From assembly GCF_002114285.1 (NCBI RefSeq), contig NZ_NEDJ01000010.1, forward strand, positions 1 through 64,000: 64,000 nucleotides of DNA, read 5' to 3'. The notes under the pieces were generated by a model. The model saw only the letters and a list, made by a program, of their open reading frames with translations. It made no database searches and was not told where the DNA came from. The stretch's first letter is position 1; each line of letters begins with the position of its first letter. This document shows positions 1 through 7,816 of the stretch, piece by piece. The translations under genes and the position numbers were made by a program. The stretch comes from Halorubrum ezzemoulense DSM 17463. Its GTDB lineage: Archaea > Halobacteriota > Halobacteria > Halobacteriales > Haloferacaceae.

Positions 1-874
1 CGTACACCGAGGCCCCGGTGTCGGTCGAGAAGTAGACAGGGACGCCCGACTCGCGGAGTTCGCGCACCGCGTTGAACACGGCGATCGTCTCGGGCTGCCA
101 GTACACCCATCCCGCGGGGCCGGTCATCGTCGTGGCCGTCAGGGACAGCGAGTCGTGCTCCGCCGTCTCGAAGATCCGGTCGAAGTCGCCCGTGCGGAGC
201 GCGTCGGTCATCTCGACTAGCTGGTCTTGGACGTGCGCGGTCCGCGCCTGCATCATGTGGCTCGCGGCGGCCTCGCGGTGGGCCTCCTCCGTCTCCTTGT
301 ACGCGGGGACGTGTGCGGCGACGATTCGGAGGTCCTCCTCGGGGTCGAAGCCGTCCTCGCTCACCCCCACGTCGAGCCGGGAGGAGCGACAGTCCTCGTC
401 GTTGAGCCCGGCGTCGAGCCGCGAGTACGCGCCCGTCACCGAGCGGGCGGCAGAGGAGGAGCCGCGGCGGGCGACCGTCGAGACCTCCGGGAGAGACATG
501 TCGAGGCCCGCGGCCTCCACGAGGGCGAGTGCGGCGGCCGCGAAGCCCGACGAGGAGGAGCCGAACCCGATGTTCGACGGGAAAGAGTTCTCGCTCTCCA
601 GTCGGACGGCGGCGTCGACGCCGGCCAGGTCGCGGACGTGGTCGACGACCATGTCGATGCGCTCGGCCGCGCGGCCGTCGACCGCCTCGCCGCCGATGAC
701 GTACGCGTCCTCGCTCGCGTCCGGCTGCCACTCGACGGTGGTCGTCGTGGCGGTCGGCGCGGTACAGAGGCTGATGCTGTCGTGGTACGGGAGCCGCAGT
801 TCCTCGTCGCGCATCCCGTGATACTTGACGAGCCCCTGAATCGGGTGGGCTCGCGCGGTGGCCTTGCCGGTCAT
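1..874 (-). CDS. mvaD: Phosphomevalonate decarboxylase, partial (C-terminus off the left edge)
   Basis: GHMP-kinase-fold decarboxylase of the mevalonate route to isopentenyl diphosphate, which archaea need for membrane lipids. About 291 residues are visible on the minus strand from the ATG at 874; the C-terminus lies beyond base 1. The N-terminus has the MTGKATARAHPIQGLVKYHG stretch of the decarboxylase family, and the Ser/Gly-rich nucleotide loop SNIGFGSSSSGFAAAAL lies near residue 100. In haloarchaea this family acts on phosphomevalonate rather than diphosphomevalonate (family knowledge, not visible here). It is divergent from the membrane protein starting at 980. The family assignment is firm; substrate is by analogy. 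Confidence 0.85.
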   Translation of the reverse strand, partial: MTGKATARAHPIQGLVKYHGMRDEELRLPYHDSISLCTAPTATTTTVEWQPDASEDAYVIGGEAVDGRAAERIDMVVDHVRDLAGVDAAVRLESENSFPSNIGFGSSSSGFAAAALALVEAAGLDMSLPEVSTVARRGSSSAARSVTGAYSRLDAGLNDEDCRSSRLDVGVSEDGFDPEEDLRIVAAHVPAYKETEEAHREAAASHMMQARTAHVQDQLVEMTDALRTGDFDRIFETAEHDSLSLTATTMTGPAGWVYWQPETIAVFNAVRELRESGVPVYFSTDTGASVY

Positions 875-979
875 GTCTCGGGAAGCGTCCGGCGGGGGAT
901 TAGTCGTTGCGATAGGTGGGAGGCGGTGCACGACCGTTGTCGGAACAAGATATTACTGAGATGCGACGCAGGGCCCGAC

Positions 980-1486
980 ATGGTCCGCCGCGACGCGCTC
1001 CTCCGCCGGCCGCGAGCGAAGCCGTACGCCCTCGCCGCCGTCACGGCGGGAGTGGTGTTCCTCGAAGCCGTGACTCGGTCCCGCCAGTACGCGATACGGG
1101 AGGGACAGCCGGTGACCGCCCGAACGCCGCTCGACCTCGTGGTCGACGTCGCCGGAACCTACCTCGTGGTGCCGGGGCTTCTGTTCGTCGCGTTCTACGC
1201 GCTTATCGCTCCCGGCTCGCGGATTCCACTGACCGGCCGGTCGCTACTCGCGTTCTTCGCGGGCGCGCTCATCGGCGGGCTCGCGGGACAGTACGTCGGA
1301 GTCGCTCCCCACTCGCTCAGGACCCTGCTGTGGTCGGAGACCTTCGCGGCCGACCCGCAGATCCTGCGCCTGTGGGTCGACGTGTTCGGATCGATCGGTC
1401 GCGACTTCCTCGTCGCCGTCGGCGTGTTAGTCGTGGCGCGGACCGTTCGGGACAGGCGGAGCGAGCGCTCGGACGCCGCCGCGTAG
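980..1486 (+). CDS. Hypothetical membrane protein, 168 aa
   Basis: Unrecognised integral membrane protein. Three to four hydrophobic segments can be seen: residues about 16-30, 54-75 (VAGTYLVVPGLLFVAFYAL), 85-105 (LLAFFAGALIGGLAGQYVG) and 140-155. The C-terminus is charged. The ATG at 980 is preferred over upstream in-frame codons because a TATA-like element (aagatattactg, 948-959) sits about 26 bp upstream, which fits a leaderless transcript. It is divergent from the mevalonate-pathway gene and followed by a ferredoxin, but no functional link is evident. Confidence 0.65.
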   Translation: MVRRDALLRRPRAKPYALAAVTAGVVFLEAVTRSRQYAIREGQPVTARTPLDLVVDVAGTYLVVPGLLFVAFYALIAPGSRIPLTGRSLLAFFAGALIGGLAGQYVGVAPHSLRTLLWSETFAADPQILRLWVDVFGSIGRDFLVAVGVLVVARTVRDRRSERSDAAA

Positions 1487-1568
1487 CGACCGAGCGCTCG
1501 CTTCCGTCCCCGCGCCGGCGACGGGATAGAGGGAACCCTTTTTGACCGGTCGGCGGGTACTCCGCGCC

Positions 1569-1904
1569 ATGACAGAGTACACCGTCGAGTTCGTCGGCAC
1601 CGACGAGACGATCGAGGTGGCCGACACGGAGACGATCCTCAGCGCCTGCTTCGAGGAGGGGATCGCTCAGGAGTACTCCTGCCGCGTCGGGATGTGTCTC
1701 GCCTGCTCCGCCGAGATCGTCGAGGGCGAGGTGACACAGCCCGCGGCTCGTGGCCTCTCCGACGAGGAAGCCGAGCGGTACGCGCTCACCTGTATGGCCC
1801 GCCCGCAGTCCGATCTGAAGCTCGACCGCGGGAAGTACCCGCCGAGCATCGAGGACGACGCGGCGACCGCGGCGGGCGACGGCGCGGCCGCGGACGACGA
1901 CTGA
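1569..1904 (+). CDS. [2Fe-2S] ferredoxin, plant type
   Basis: Small electron carrier of 111 residues. The ligand pattern C-x4-C-x2-C is visible in YSCRVGMCLACSAEI near residues 38-46, with the fourth Cys in ALTCMARPQ near residue 77, as in plant-type ferredoxins. The tail is acidic and Asp/Ala-rich, usual for halophilic proteins. It is shorter than the classic 129-residue haloarchaeal ferredoxin and lacks that protein's N-terminal insertion, so it is probably a secondary ferredoxin. The ATG at 1569 was chosen because the fold starts directly there; an earlier in-frame GTG/ATG would add an unlikely Arg-rich extension. Confidence 0.88.
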   Translation: MTEYTVEFVGTDETIEVADTETILSACFEEGIAQEYSCRVGMCLACSAEIVEGEVTQPAARGLSDEEAERYALTCMARPQSDLKLDRGKYPPSIEDDAATAAGDGAAADDD

Positions 1905-1925
1905 ACTACCTCATCATCTCCGGTC

Positions 1926-2243
1926 CTACTCGGCGCGCTCGAACCGGTGTCTGACCACGTCGGCGTCGTCGTCCCACTCGAAGTTGCCGCCGTGGGCGCG
2001 GACCATTCGCTCCTTGTACGCCGACAGCGACGGCGACCCCTCGCGCTTCGCGTCCTCGTCGGTCATGTCGCCGAGCGTGCGCTCGGTCACCTCGACCAGT
2101 TCGAAGGCGACGCCGTCGATCTCGAAGGTGTCGCCCTCTTCGCCGTATCGGTTCCCGCGGTGGAGCTGCGTCACCTCGCCGTCGAGGGCCGCCTGCTTCA
2201 CGCGGTCGTTCGGGAGCAGGTCGGCCGGGTCGTTGTCTGCCAT
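1926..2243 (-). CDS. ASCH domain protein
   Basis: 105-residue acidic protein. The layout fits a haloarchaeal ASCH domain, a PUA-like beta-barrel thought to bind RNA: an N-terminal MADNDPADLLPNDRVKQAAL, a KxxTQLHRGNRYGEEGD-like strand, a central TFEIDGVAFELVEVTERTLG strand pair, and a YKERMVRAHGG helix near the end. It is convergent with the ferredoxin gene, with a gap of about 20 bp. The target is unknown. The assignment rests on overall pattern and not on a catalytic residue. Confidence 0.7.
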   Translation of the reverse strand: MADNDPADLLPNDRVKQAALDGEVTQLHRGNRYGEEGDTFEIDGVAFELVEVTERTLGDMTDEDAKREGSPSLSAYKERMVRAHGGNFEWDDDADVVRHRFERAE

Positions 2244-2453
2244 GCGATCCGCTTCGGTCCGCGGCGGCTTATGTACGGCGGCGAGGGGCCGGCACGGCGG
2301 CGAGTCTTCGACTCTGTCGCGCCGATCCCGGACCGGTTCGGGGCGCGTTGCGGATATCGAAACGGCGACCCGAGCGGGTACGCACGTCCGTGAACACCCG
2401 CGCTGCGCCCCGAGCCGAGGGATTCAAGATACTGCCGACACCCATCTCTGACG

Positions 2454-3401
2454 ATGCGACAGGACCACCTCATCACCGCGACCCAGCTCTCGCGGGATGA
2501 CATCGAGGCCGTACTCGACCGGGCCCGGGCGGTCGCCGACGACCCCGCCGCCTACGCGGACCGGCACGCCGGCCGCGTGCTCGCGCTCTGCTTCTTCGAG
2601 CCGAGCACGCGGACCCGGATGAGCTTCGACAGCGCGGCCAAGCGCCTCGGGATGAACACCATCGACATGGGCGACGTCGACTCCTCGTCCGTCTCGAAGG
2701 GGGAGTCGCTGTCCGACACCGTCCGCGTCATCGAGGGGTACGCGGACGCCCTCGTCCTCCGCCACCCCAGCGAGGGTGCCGCGACGCTCGCCGGGGAGCG
2801 CGTCGACGTGCCGGTCGTCAACGCGGGCGACGGCGCCGGACAACACCCCTCCCAGACGCTCCTCGACCTCCACACGATCCGCGAGGACCACGGGCTCGAC
2901 GACCTCACGATCGGGGTCATGGGCGACCTGAAGTACGGCCGGACGGTCCACTCGCTGGCGGCCGCGCTGACGGAGTTCGACGCCAACCAGCACTTCATCA
3001 GCCCCGAGTCGCTGCGGCTCCCGCGCTCCGTGCGCTTCGACCTCCACGAGACGGGCGCGCAGATCCGCGAACACGACGATCTCGAACCCATCCTCGACGA
3101 GCTCGACGTGCTGTACGTCACCCGGATCCAGAAGGAACGGTTCCCGGACGAGAACGAGTACCACCGCGTCGCGGGCGAGTACCAGATCGATGCCGAGACG
3201 CTGGCGGACGCCCCCGACGACCTCACCGTGATGCATCCGCTCCCGCGCGTCGACGAGATCGCGCCCGACGTCGACGAGACCGACCACGCCCGCTACTTCG
3301 AGCAGGCGCACAACGGGATCCCGGTGCGGATGGCGCTGCTCGACACCCTGTTGGAGAACGCGAACCCCGACGGCGACGAGGGGACGGAGGTGGGTCGATG
3401 A
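2454..3401 (+). CDS. pyrB: Aspartate carbamoyltransferase, catalytic chain
   Basis: Second step of de novo pyrimidine synthesis: carbamoyl phosphate plus aspartate gives N-carbamoylaspartate, in the cytoplasm. The 315-residue length is standard. The carbamoyl-phosphate site [14 protein letters not shown] lies near residues 49-62; downstream are HPSEGAA, the PSQTLLDL motif near residue 135 and the aspartate-site HPLPRVDEI near residue 261. The start follows a TATA-like ttcaagatac about 28 bp upstream. Its last codons overlap the start of pyrI by 4 bp (ATGA), so the two subunits are translated from one message and should form the classical c6r6 holoenzyme. Confidence 0.97.
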   Translation: MRQDHLITATQLSRDDIEAVLDRARAVADDPAAYADRHAGRVLALCFFEPSTRTRMSFDSAAKRLGMNTIDMGDVDSSSVSKGESLSDTVRVIEGYADALVLRHPSEGAATLAGERVDVPVVNAGDGAGQHPSQTLLDLHTIREDHGLDDLTIGVMGDLKYGRTVHSLAAALTEFDANQHFISPESLRLPRSVRFDLHETGAQIREHDDLEPILDELDVLYVTRIQKERFPDENEYHRVAGEYQIDAETLADAPDDLTVMHPLPRVDEIAPDVDETDHARYFEQAHNGIPVRMALLDTLLENANPDGDEGTEVGR

Positions 3402-3856
3402 GCGATCACGAGCTGCGCGTCTCGAAGATCCGCGACGGCACCGTTATCGACCACGTCGAGGGGGGCCAGGCGCTGAACGTCCTCGCAATCTTAGGCATCG
3501 ACGGCTCCGAGGGGTTGGGCGTCTCCGTCGGGATGAACGTCCCCTCCGACCGGCTCGGCCGCAAGGACATCGTGAAGGTCGAGGACCGGGAGCTGTCGCA
3601 GTCGGAGGTCGACGTGCTCTCGCTCATCGCGCCCGAGGCGACGATCAACATCGTCCGCGACTTCGAGGTCGTCGAGAAGAACCGGGTCACCCGTCCCGAC
3701 GGCGTCACCGGCGTGCTCTCCTGTCCGAACCGCAACTGTATCACCAACGCCGGCGAGCCGGTCGAGACGCGGTTCGACGTGGTCGCCGACGGCGTGCGCT
3801 GCGACTACTGCGCGACGATCCTGCGGTCCGACATCGCCGATCACATCGACGTCTGA
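3398..3856 (+). CDS. pyrI: Aspartate carbamoyltransferase, regulatory chain
   Basis: 152-residue regulatory subunit that binds nucleotide effectors and docks to PyrB through a zinc domain. The N-terminal allosteric domain carries the [15 protein letters not shown] start and the [12 protein letters not shown] stretch. The C-terminal zinc ligands are visible as CPNRNC near residue 108 and CDYC near residue 137. It overlaps pyrB by 4 bp. Full length, no oddities. Confidence 0.97.
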   Translation: MSDHELRVSKIRDGTVIDHVEGGQALNVLAILGIDGSEGLGVSVGMNVPSDRLGRKDIVKVEDRELSQSEVDVLSLIAPEATINIVRDFEVVEKNRVTRPDGVTGVLSCPNRNCITNAGEPVETRFDVVADGVRCDYCATILRSDIADHIDV

Positions 3857-3879
3857 GACGGCCGGCGCCGCGGGTCGCT

Positions 3880-3968
3880 CCGCTCGGGGCAGCCTGTTTT
3901 CGGTCCGTCCTACTCGGGGCGACCTGTCTTGTTCCGACCTATTCGGGGCGACCTGTTCTCGGTCCGGT
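3880..3968. repeat. Three imperfect 29-30 bp direct repeats
   Basis: Three head-to-tail copies of a unit containing CTCGGGGC(A/G)(G/A)CCTGTTTTCGG or a close variant lie at about 3880-3909, 3910-3938 and 3939-3968. The core tactcggggcgacctgt is nearly identical in copies two and three. The array ends about 33 bp before the start of the 31-residue peptide gene, so it lies just upstream of or within its promoter. No hairpin or protein-coding frame explains it. Confidence 0.7.
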
Positions 3969-4001
3969 AGGTTTTAGCGCCCACCGTTCCAACCGGCAGG
4001 T

Positions 4002-4097
4002 ATGAGCAAGAAAGCCAAGCTCGTCCTCGTCCTGTCGCTCGTCGCGCTCGCGTACTTCCTGTTCGCCGGCGACAAACAGCCGGTCGAAGTGGAGTAA
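4002..4097 (+). CDS. Small single-pass membrane peptide, 31 aa
   Basis: Very short gene encoding MSKKAKLVLVLSLVALAYFL followed by FAGDKQPVEVE. A positively charged Lys-Lys-x-Lys start precedes one hydrophobic helix of about 16 residues and a short acidic tail, so a single-pass membrane peptide with its N-terminus in the cytoplasm is expected. A TATA-like gtaggttttagc (3967-3978) lies about 28 bp before the ATG, which supports real leaderless expression. I believe similar small proteins occur in other haloarchaea but cannot confirm it here. Function unknown. Confidence 0.6.
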   Translation: MSKKAKLVLVLSLVALAYFLFAGDKQPVEVE

Positions 4098-4251
4098 CCG
4101 CGAGACGCCGCGCTCGCGCTCTCCGCTCGACGCCGCGCTCGTCACACCACTCGCCGCACGGCACGTCGAATTAGACTCCGCGTCGACTCGCCTCCCCGAT
4201 CGACCACCCCGATACCGTCCGCTTTTACCGACCAGTCACGTATGTGACTCC

Positions 4252-5112
4252 ATGTACGGGGTCGTCACGCGCAACGCCGACGAGGTCGCGATGGAGCCGT
4301 TCGACCTCGGCTTCTACGAGGTGAAAGACGTCACGGGGCGGGCGGCCGAGCCCCTGCCGGACGCCGTGAACATGGTGTCGTGCTTCGGCGACAACGCGGC
4401 CGCGAGCGAGGACGACGACCTCGTCCCGGCCGACGAGCGCGGCGAGCCGGCGACCCGCGACCGCGACTACTTCGACTGGGCGTACATCTGCCCGACACAC
4501 CCGGAGTACCGCGAGGGACTCTTGGAGATCATCGCGGACTGCGCCGCCGAGAACGAGGACGTGCGCCTCGACGACGTGGGGTTCCCCCGCGAGGGGTTCT
4601 GTCACTGCGACCGCTGTGAGCGTCTGTTCGCCGAGAGCGATCGCGAGGAGTTCGCCGACTGGCGCGCGGACGTGATAACCGACTTCGTCGCCGAAGCGGC
4701 CGATCTGGTCCCCGGCCGGCTCCTGCTGACGCTGTACCCCGACCCGTACCCCGACCACCTCTACGAGCGGGCCGGCCTCGACATCGACCGCCTCGCCGCC
4801 CACGTCGACGAGTTCGTCGTCCCGCTGTACGACACCGAGTACGCGACGACCTACTGGCTGGAGACCATCGCGCGGGGGTTCCGCTCGATGCTCGGCGGCG
4901 ACTACTCCCTCCACGGCGCGCCGCCGGAGACGCCGTTCTCGCTGGAACTGTACGCGGTCGAGGTCGACGTCGACGACCTGATCCACGCGACCGAGGTCGC
5001 CGAGACGTACGCGAAGGACGTGTTCTTCGGCTACGACGCGAACAACGCGGCCGCCGCGGTCCGCCGGAAGGACGCCGACTCGCGCGACGGCGAGGTCCAC
5101 CGGCCGGACTGA
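4252..5112 (+). CDS. Uncharacterised protein with a CHCDRC motif, possible TIM-barrel hydrolase
   Basis: 286 residues; no definite family recognised. There is a DYFDWAYICPTHPEYREGLL segment near residues 75-95, then DVRLDDVGFPREGFCHCDRC near residues 103-122 and a PGRLLLTLYPDPYPDHLYE strand-loop. The F-C-x-C-x-x-C pattern after a strand ending in Asp resembles uncharacterised TIM-barrel proteins related to glycoside hydrolases, where the Cys cluster may hold a metal or be structural. This fold guess is inference. The gene stands alone, convergent with nuoCD. GC3 and acidic composition are typical of its neighbours, so nothing suggests recent transfer. Confidence 0.6.
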   Translation: MYGVVTRNADEVAMEPFDLGFYEVKDVTGRAAEPLPDAVNMVSCFGDNAAASEDDDLVPADERGEPATRDRDYFDWAYICPTHPEYREGLLEIIADCAAENEDVRLDDVGFPREGFCHCDRCERLFAESDREEFADWRADVITDFVAEAADLVPGRLLLTLYPDPYPDHLYERAGLDIDRLAAHVDEFVVPLYDTEYATTYWLETIARGFRSMLGGDYSLHGAPPETPFSLELYAVEVDVDDLIHATEVAETYAKDVFFGYDANNAAAAVRRKDADSRDGEVHRPD

Positions 5113-5153
5113 CCGGGCGCGTCGGCCGTCCGCCCGCGACTCCGTGGACGAGG

Positions 5154-5163
5154 GTTTAAATAC
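5154..5163. promoter_or_regulatory. Orphan TATA-like element between convergent genes
   Basis: The AT-rich gtttaaatac stands out in an otherwise very GC-rich 195-bp gap between the stops of the 4252-5112 gene and nuoCD. It is near-symmetric and could fire either way, but no gene starts within range on either strand. It could drive a short transcript antisense to the 3' end of nuoCD, or it may be chance. Confidence 0.3.
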
Positions 5164-5307
5164 GCCCGCGGTCGACTGCTACTCGACCGGCCGCCGGCGC
5201 GCGACACAACCGGTCGTCTCGCGTTCGCGCGAGGCGGTCGCCTTTCAACGTCCGCGCCGTAGCGGCGGTCGTCCTACACCGATGAGCCGCCGGCTCGCCG
5301 CGCCGCC

Positions 5308-6960
5308 TCAGCGGTCGACCTCTCCCATGATCGTGTCGAGACTGCCGAGCGCGGCGATCAGGTCCGGTATCGACTCCCCCTCGGCCATCTCCGGCAGCGT
5401 CTGGAGGTTCGAGAACGAGGGCCCGCGGATCTTGAACCGCGCCGGCTTGTCGGTGCCGTCGGCGCGGATGTAGATGCCGAGTTCGCCCTTGGCGCCCTCG
5501 ACGGCCCGGTAGATCTCCGTGTCGTCGGCCGGCCGGATCGTCCGCGGGACGTTCGCCTGAACGGTCCGCTCGTCCTCGGGCCAGTCTTCGAGCAGGTCGA
5601 CGCACTGCTCGATGATCTTCGCGGACTCCTCGACTTCGCCCATCCGGACGAGCAGGCGACTGTAGTTGTCGCAGCCGTCTTCGGTCACCACATCCCAGTC
5701 GAGCTCGTCGTAGTAGCCGTACGGGTCGTCGCGGCGGAGGTCGTAGTCGACCCCCGAGCCGCGGACGACGGGGCCGGTCGCGCCGTAGCTCTTCGCGACC
5801 TCCGGCGGGAGGGTTCCCGTGTCCACTGTGCGGAGCTGGAGGATCTCGTTCCGGGTCAGGAGGTCGTGGTACTCCTCGATGCGGCGCGGGAGGCCGTCGA
5901 GGTACTCGCGGACGCTCCGCAGGAACTCCTCACGGGGTTCGGGGAGGTCCCACGCGACGCCGCCGAGCCGGAAGTAGTTGAACATCAGCCGCTGGCCCGT
6001 CAGGTCCTCGACGATGTCCTGAACGCGCTCGCGCTCCTGTATGGCGTACATGAACGTCGCCGTGAAGTCGCCGATCACGTCGAGCGCGTACGCGCCCATC
6101 GCCAGCATGTGCGAGAGGATCCGGCTGAACTCCGCGGCCATGGTGCGGACGACGTGCGCGTACTCTGGCACCTCGATGTCGGCGAGGTCCTCGGCGACCC
6201 GGGCGTACGCCCACTCGTTGAGCAGCCCCGCGCCGCCCCAGTCCCAGCGGTCGGGGTACGGCATGATCTGGTGACGGTACGTCCCGGACTGCGCCATCTG
6301 CTCCTCGCAGCGGTGGATGTAGCCGATGTCGGGCTCCACGCCGACGACCGTTTCGCCGTCGAGGGTGACCTGGAGGTGTAAGACGCCGTGGGTCGCGGGG
6401 TGGTGCGGCCCGATGTTGAGCAGCATGGTGTCGCTGCCGGTCGCGGTCGACGACCCGGGTTCGATCGGCTCGTTCTCGGAGAGGGCGGCGATCTGCGGCT
6501 GATCCTTATCGTAGTCCATCGACAGGGGGTGCCCCTGCCACGTCTCGGGGAGCAGGATCCGGCGGAGGTCCGGGTGGTCGTCGTACTCGATCCCGACGAG
6601 GTCGTACGCCTCGCGCTCGTGCCAGTCCGCGGTGCGGAACACGGACGCGGCGGACTCCGAGACCGGGTCCTCCTTGTCGGTGGGAACCACGACGCTGAGC
6701 TCTCGGGTCGGGTCGTCGTAGGAGCGCAGGTGGTAGATCGACTCGTACCGGTTCTCGTACTCCTGTGCCGTGACGCAGGCGAGGTGGTCGTACCCCGCCT
6801 CGTCTCGCAGCGTGGAGAGCGCCTCCTGAACCGCGTCGGGTCGGACCCTCGCCGCGGGGGCGTTCAGGTGGCTCTCACGCCCCGTGATCAGCCCGCGGAC
6901 GGACGAAAACGCGTCCGCCGTCTCCTCGTCGTCGCGCTCGCGCAGCAGCTCTGTCGACAT
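5308..6960 (-). CDS. nuoCD: Fused NADH dehydrogenase-like subunits C and D
   Basis: 550-residue fusion of respiratory complex I subunits. Residues about 30-150 are NuoC-like (30-kDa subunit; DWHEREAYDLVGIEYDDHPD and RRILLPETW are its hallmark). Residues about 180-550 are NuoD-like (49-kDa subunit), beginning with NIGPHHPATHGVLHL, which contains the quinone-site His, and ending with the conserved MGEVDR tail. The TYRHQIMPYPDRWDW stretch covers the quinone-site Tyr region, with Trp where Tyr is commoner. Both domains look complete. None of the other complex I genes (A, B, H-N) flank it, although the gene usually sits between nuoB and nuoH in haloarchaea. Divergent from a Bat-type regulator over a shared TATA element. 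Confidence 0.9.
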   Translation of the reverse strand: MSTELLRERDDEETADAFSSVRGLITGRESHLNAPAARVRPDAVQEALSTLRDEAGYDHLACVTAQEYENRYESIYHLRSYDDPTRELSVVVPTDKEDPVSESAASVFRTADWHEREAYDLVGIEYDDHPDLRRILLPETWQGHPLSMDYDKDQPQIAALSENEPIEPGSSTATGSDTMLLNIGPHHPATHGVLHLQVTLDGETVVGVEPDIGYIHRCEEQMAQSGTYRHQIMPYPDRWDWGGAGLLNEWAYARVAEDLADIEVPEYAHVVRTMAAEFSRILSHMLAMGAYALDVIGDFTATFMYAIQERERVQDIVEDLTGQRLMFNYFRLGGVAWDLPEPREEFLRSVREYLDGLPRRIEEYHDLLTRNEILQLRTVDTGTLPPEVAKSYGATGPVVRGSGVDYDLRRDDPYGYYDELDWDVVTEDGCDNYSRLLVRMGEVEESAKIIEQCVDLLEDWPEDERTVQANVPRTIRPADDTEIYRAVEGAKGELGIYIRADGTDKPARFKIRGPSFSNLQTLPEMAEGESIPDLIAALGSLDTIMGEVDR

Positions 6961-7011
6961 ACCGGAAGAGACGCGAGCGCACGACCCGAGGCTTCTGCCG
7001 GCTCAGTACGG

Positions 7012-7023
7012 ATATTTATAAAA
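7012..7023. promoter_or_regulatory. Shared bidirectional TATA element for nuoCD and the HTH-10 regulator
   Basis: The sequence atatttataaaa reads as a TATA box on both strands. On the plus strand it lies 22-33 bp before the GTG of the regulator at 7045, ideal for a leaderless transcript. On the minus strand it lies about 50-63 bp before the nuoCD ATG at 6960, giving a leader of about 25 nt. One element therefore probably serves both genes. Confidence 0.6.
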
Positions 7024-7044
7024 CCGCCGTCGTCATTGTCCGCC

Positions 7045-7713
7045 GTGAAGTATCTGCGCCTCGAACTCCGGTACCCGCCGGAACTCATGCATCCGATGCA
7101 CCGACTGGTCGACGAGTCGGACGCCATCGGTCGGGACGTGCTCCTTCACGGCAGCCTCTTCGACGAGACCGCCGACACCTTCCTGTTCTACGTGGAAGGG
7201 GACATCGACGTGTACGTCGACGCGCTGCGGTCAGTCGACCGCATCCGGGAGTTCGAGGTCACCCGGATCGACGGGACGGGCTACTACGTCTTCCTCACGC
7301 AACGGCGCGACGCCGTCGACGACGCGATGTTCGGGTCGCTCCGGCGGACCGGCATCGTCGTGGTCCCGCCGATCGACTTCCGTCCGAGCGGCGTCGCGAG
7401 GCTGACGATCCTCGGGGATCACGAGCCGCTCCGGGAGGGCCTCGCCGCGCTCCCGGAGCGGATCGAAAGCGAGGTCCTCCGCATCGGCGAGTACGACTGG
7501 CGCAAGCACCTCTTCGACCCGGGACTGACCGACCGGCAGTTCGACGCGGTCGCGGCCGCCGTCGAGTGCGGCTACTACGAGTCCCCGCGCGCGGCGTCCG
7601 TCTCGGATGTCGCCGAGCGGATCGGCGCCTCGCCGAGCACCGCGTCCGAACACCTCAGGAAAGCCGAATCGGCCATGATGAACGCGTTCATGCGACTGCG
7701 CGACGTGGCCTGA
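7045..7713 (+). CDS. Bat-type HTH-10 transcriptional regulator
   Basis: 222-residue regulator of the bacterio-opsin-activator (Bat) family. The N-terminal ~150 residues form the family's sensor-like domain (VKYLRLELRYPPELMHPMH onward). The C-terminal HTH-10 domain is recognisable from LTDRQFDAVAAAVECGYY through VSDVAERIGASPSTASEHLR, near residues 160-210. The GTG start at 7045 is chosen because a TATA element lies 22-33 bp upstream and the family begins at this point. It is divergent from nuoCD, so local control of that gene is plausible but unproven. No PAS or GAF domain is present, so its input is unknown. Confidence 0.85.
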   Translation: MKYLRLELRYPPELMHPMHRLVDESDAIGRDVLLHGSLFDETADTFLFYVEGDIDVYVDALRSVDRIREFEVTRIDGTGYYVFLTQRRDAVDDAMFGSLRRTGIVVVPPIDFRPSGVARLTILGDHEPLREGLAALPERIESEVLRIGEYDWRKHLFDPGLTDRQFDAVAAAVECGYYESPRAASVSDVAERIGASPSTASEHLRKAESAMMNAFMRLRDVA

Positions 7714-7755
7714 CAGCGGGTGGCTGACGGCGTTCTCGCCCGACGATGCGCCAGG

Positions 7756-7811
7756 CCGACGACGCGTCCGTCCGACGACGCGTCCGTTCGACGACGCGCC
7801 CGTTCGACGAT
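7756..7811. repeat. 16-bp tandem repeat, about 3.5 copies
   Basis: Units ccgacgacgcgtccgt (7756-7771), the same again (7772-7787), tcgacgacgcgcccgt (7788-7803) and a partial copy from 7804. The array fills the gap between two convergent genes and ends just before the stop of the ThuA-like gene. The unit length is not a multiple of three, so it is not a coding expansion. Confidence 0.8.
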
Positions 7812-7816
7812 TCTCC

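Noticed and set aside
3880-3968. The triple repeat as a transcription terminator of pyrBI
   Set aside because: The repeats are direct, without inverted arms or a T-run, so they do not look like a terminator.
5144-5473. A 109-codon frame starting near the orphan TATA
   Set aside because: Most of it overlaps nuoCD on the other strand and its translation is Arg/Ser-rich with no features.
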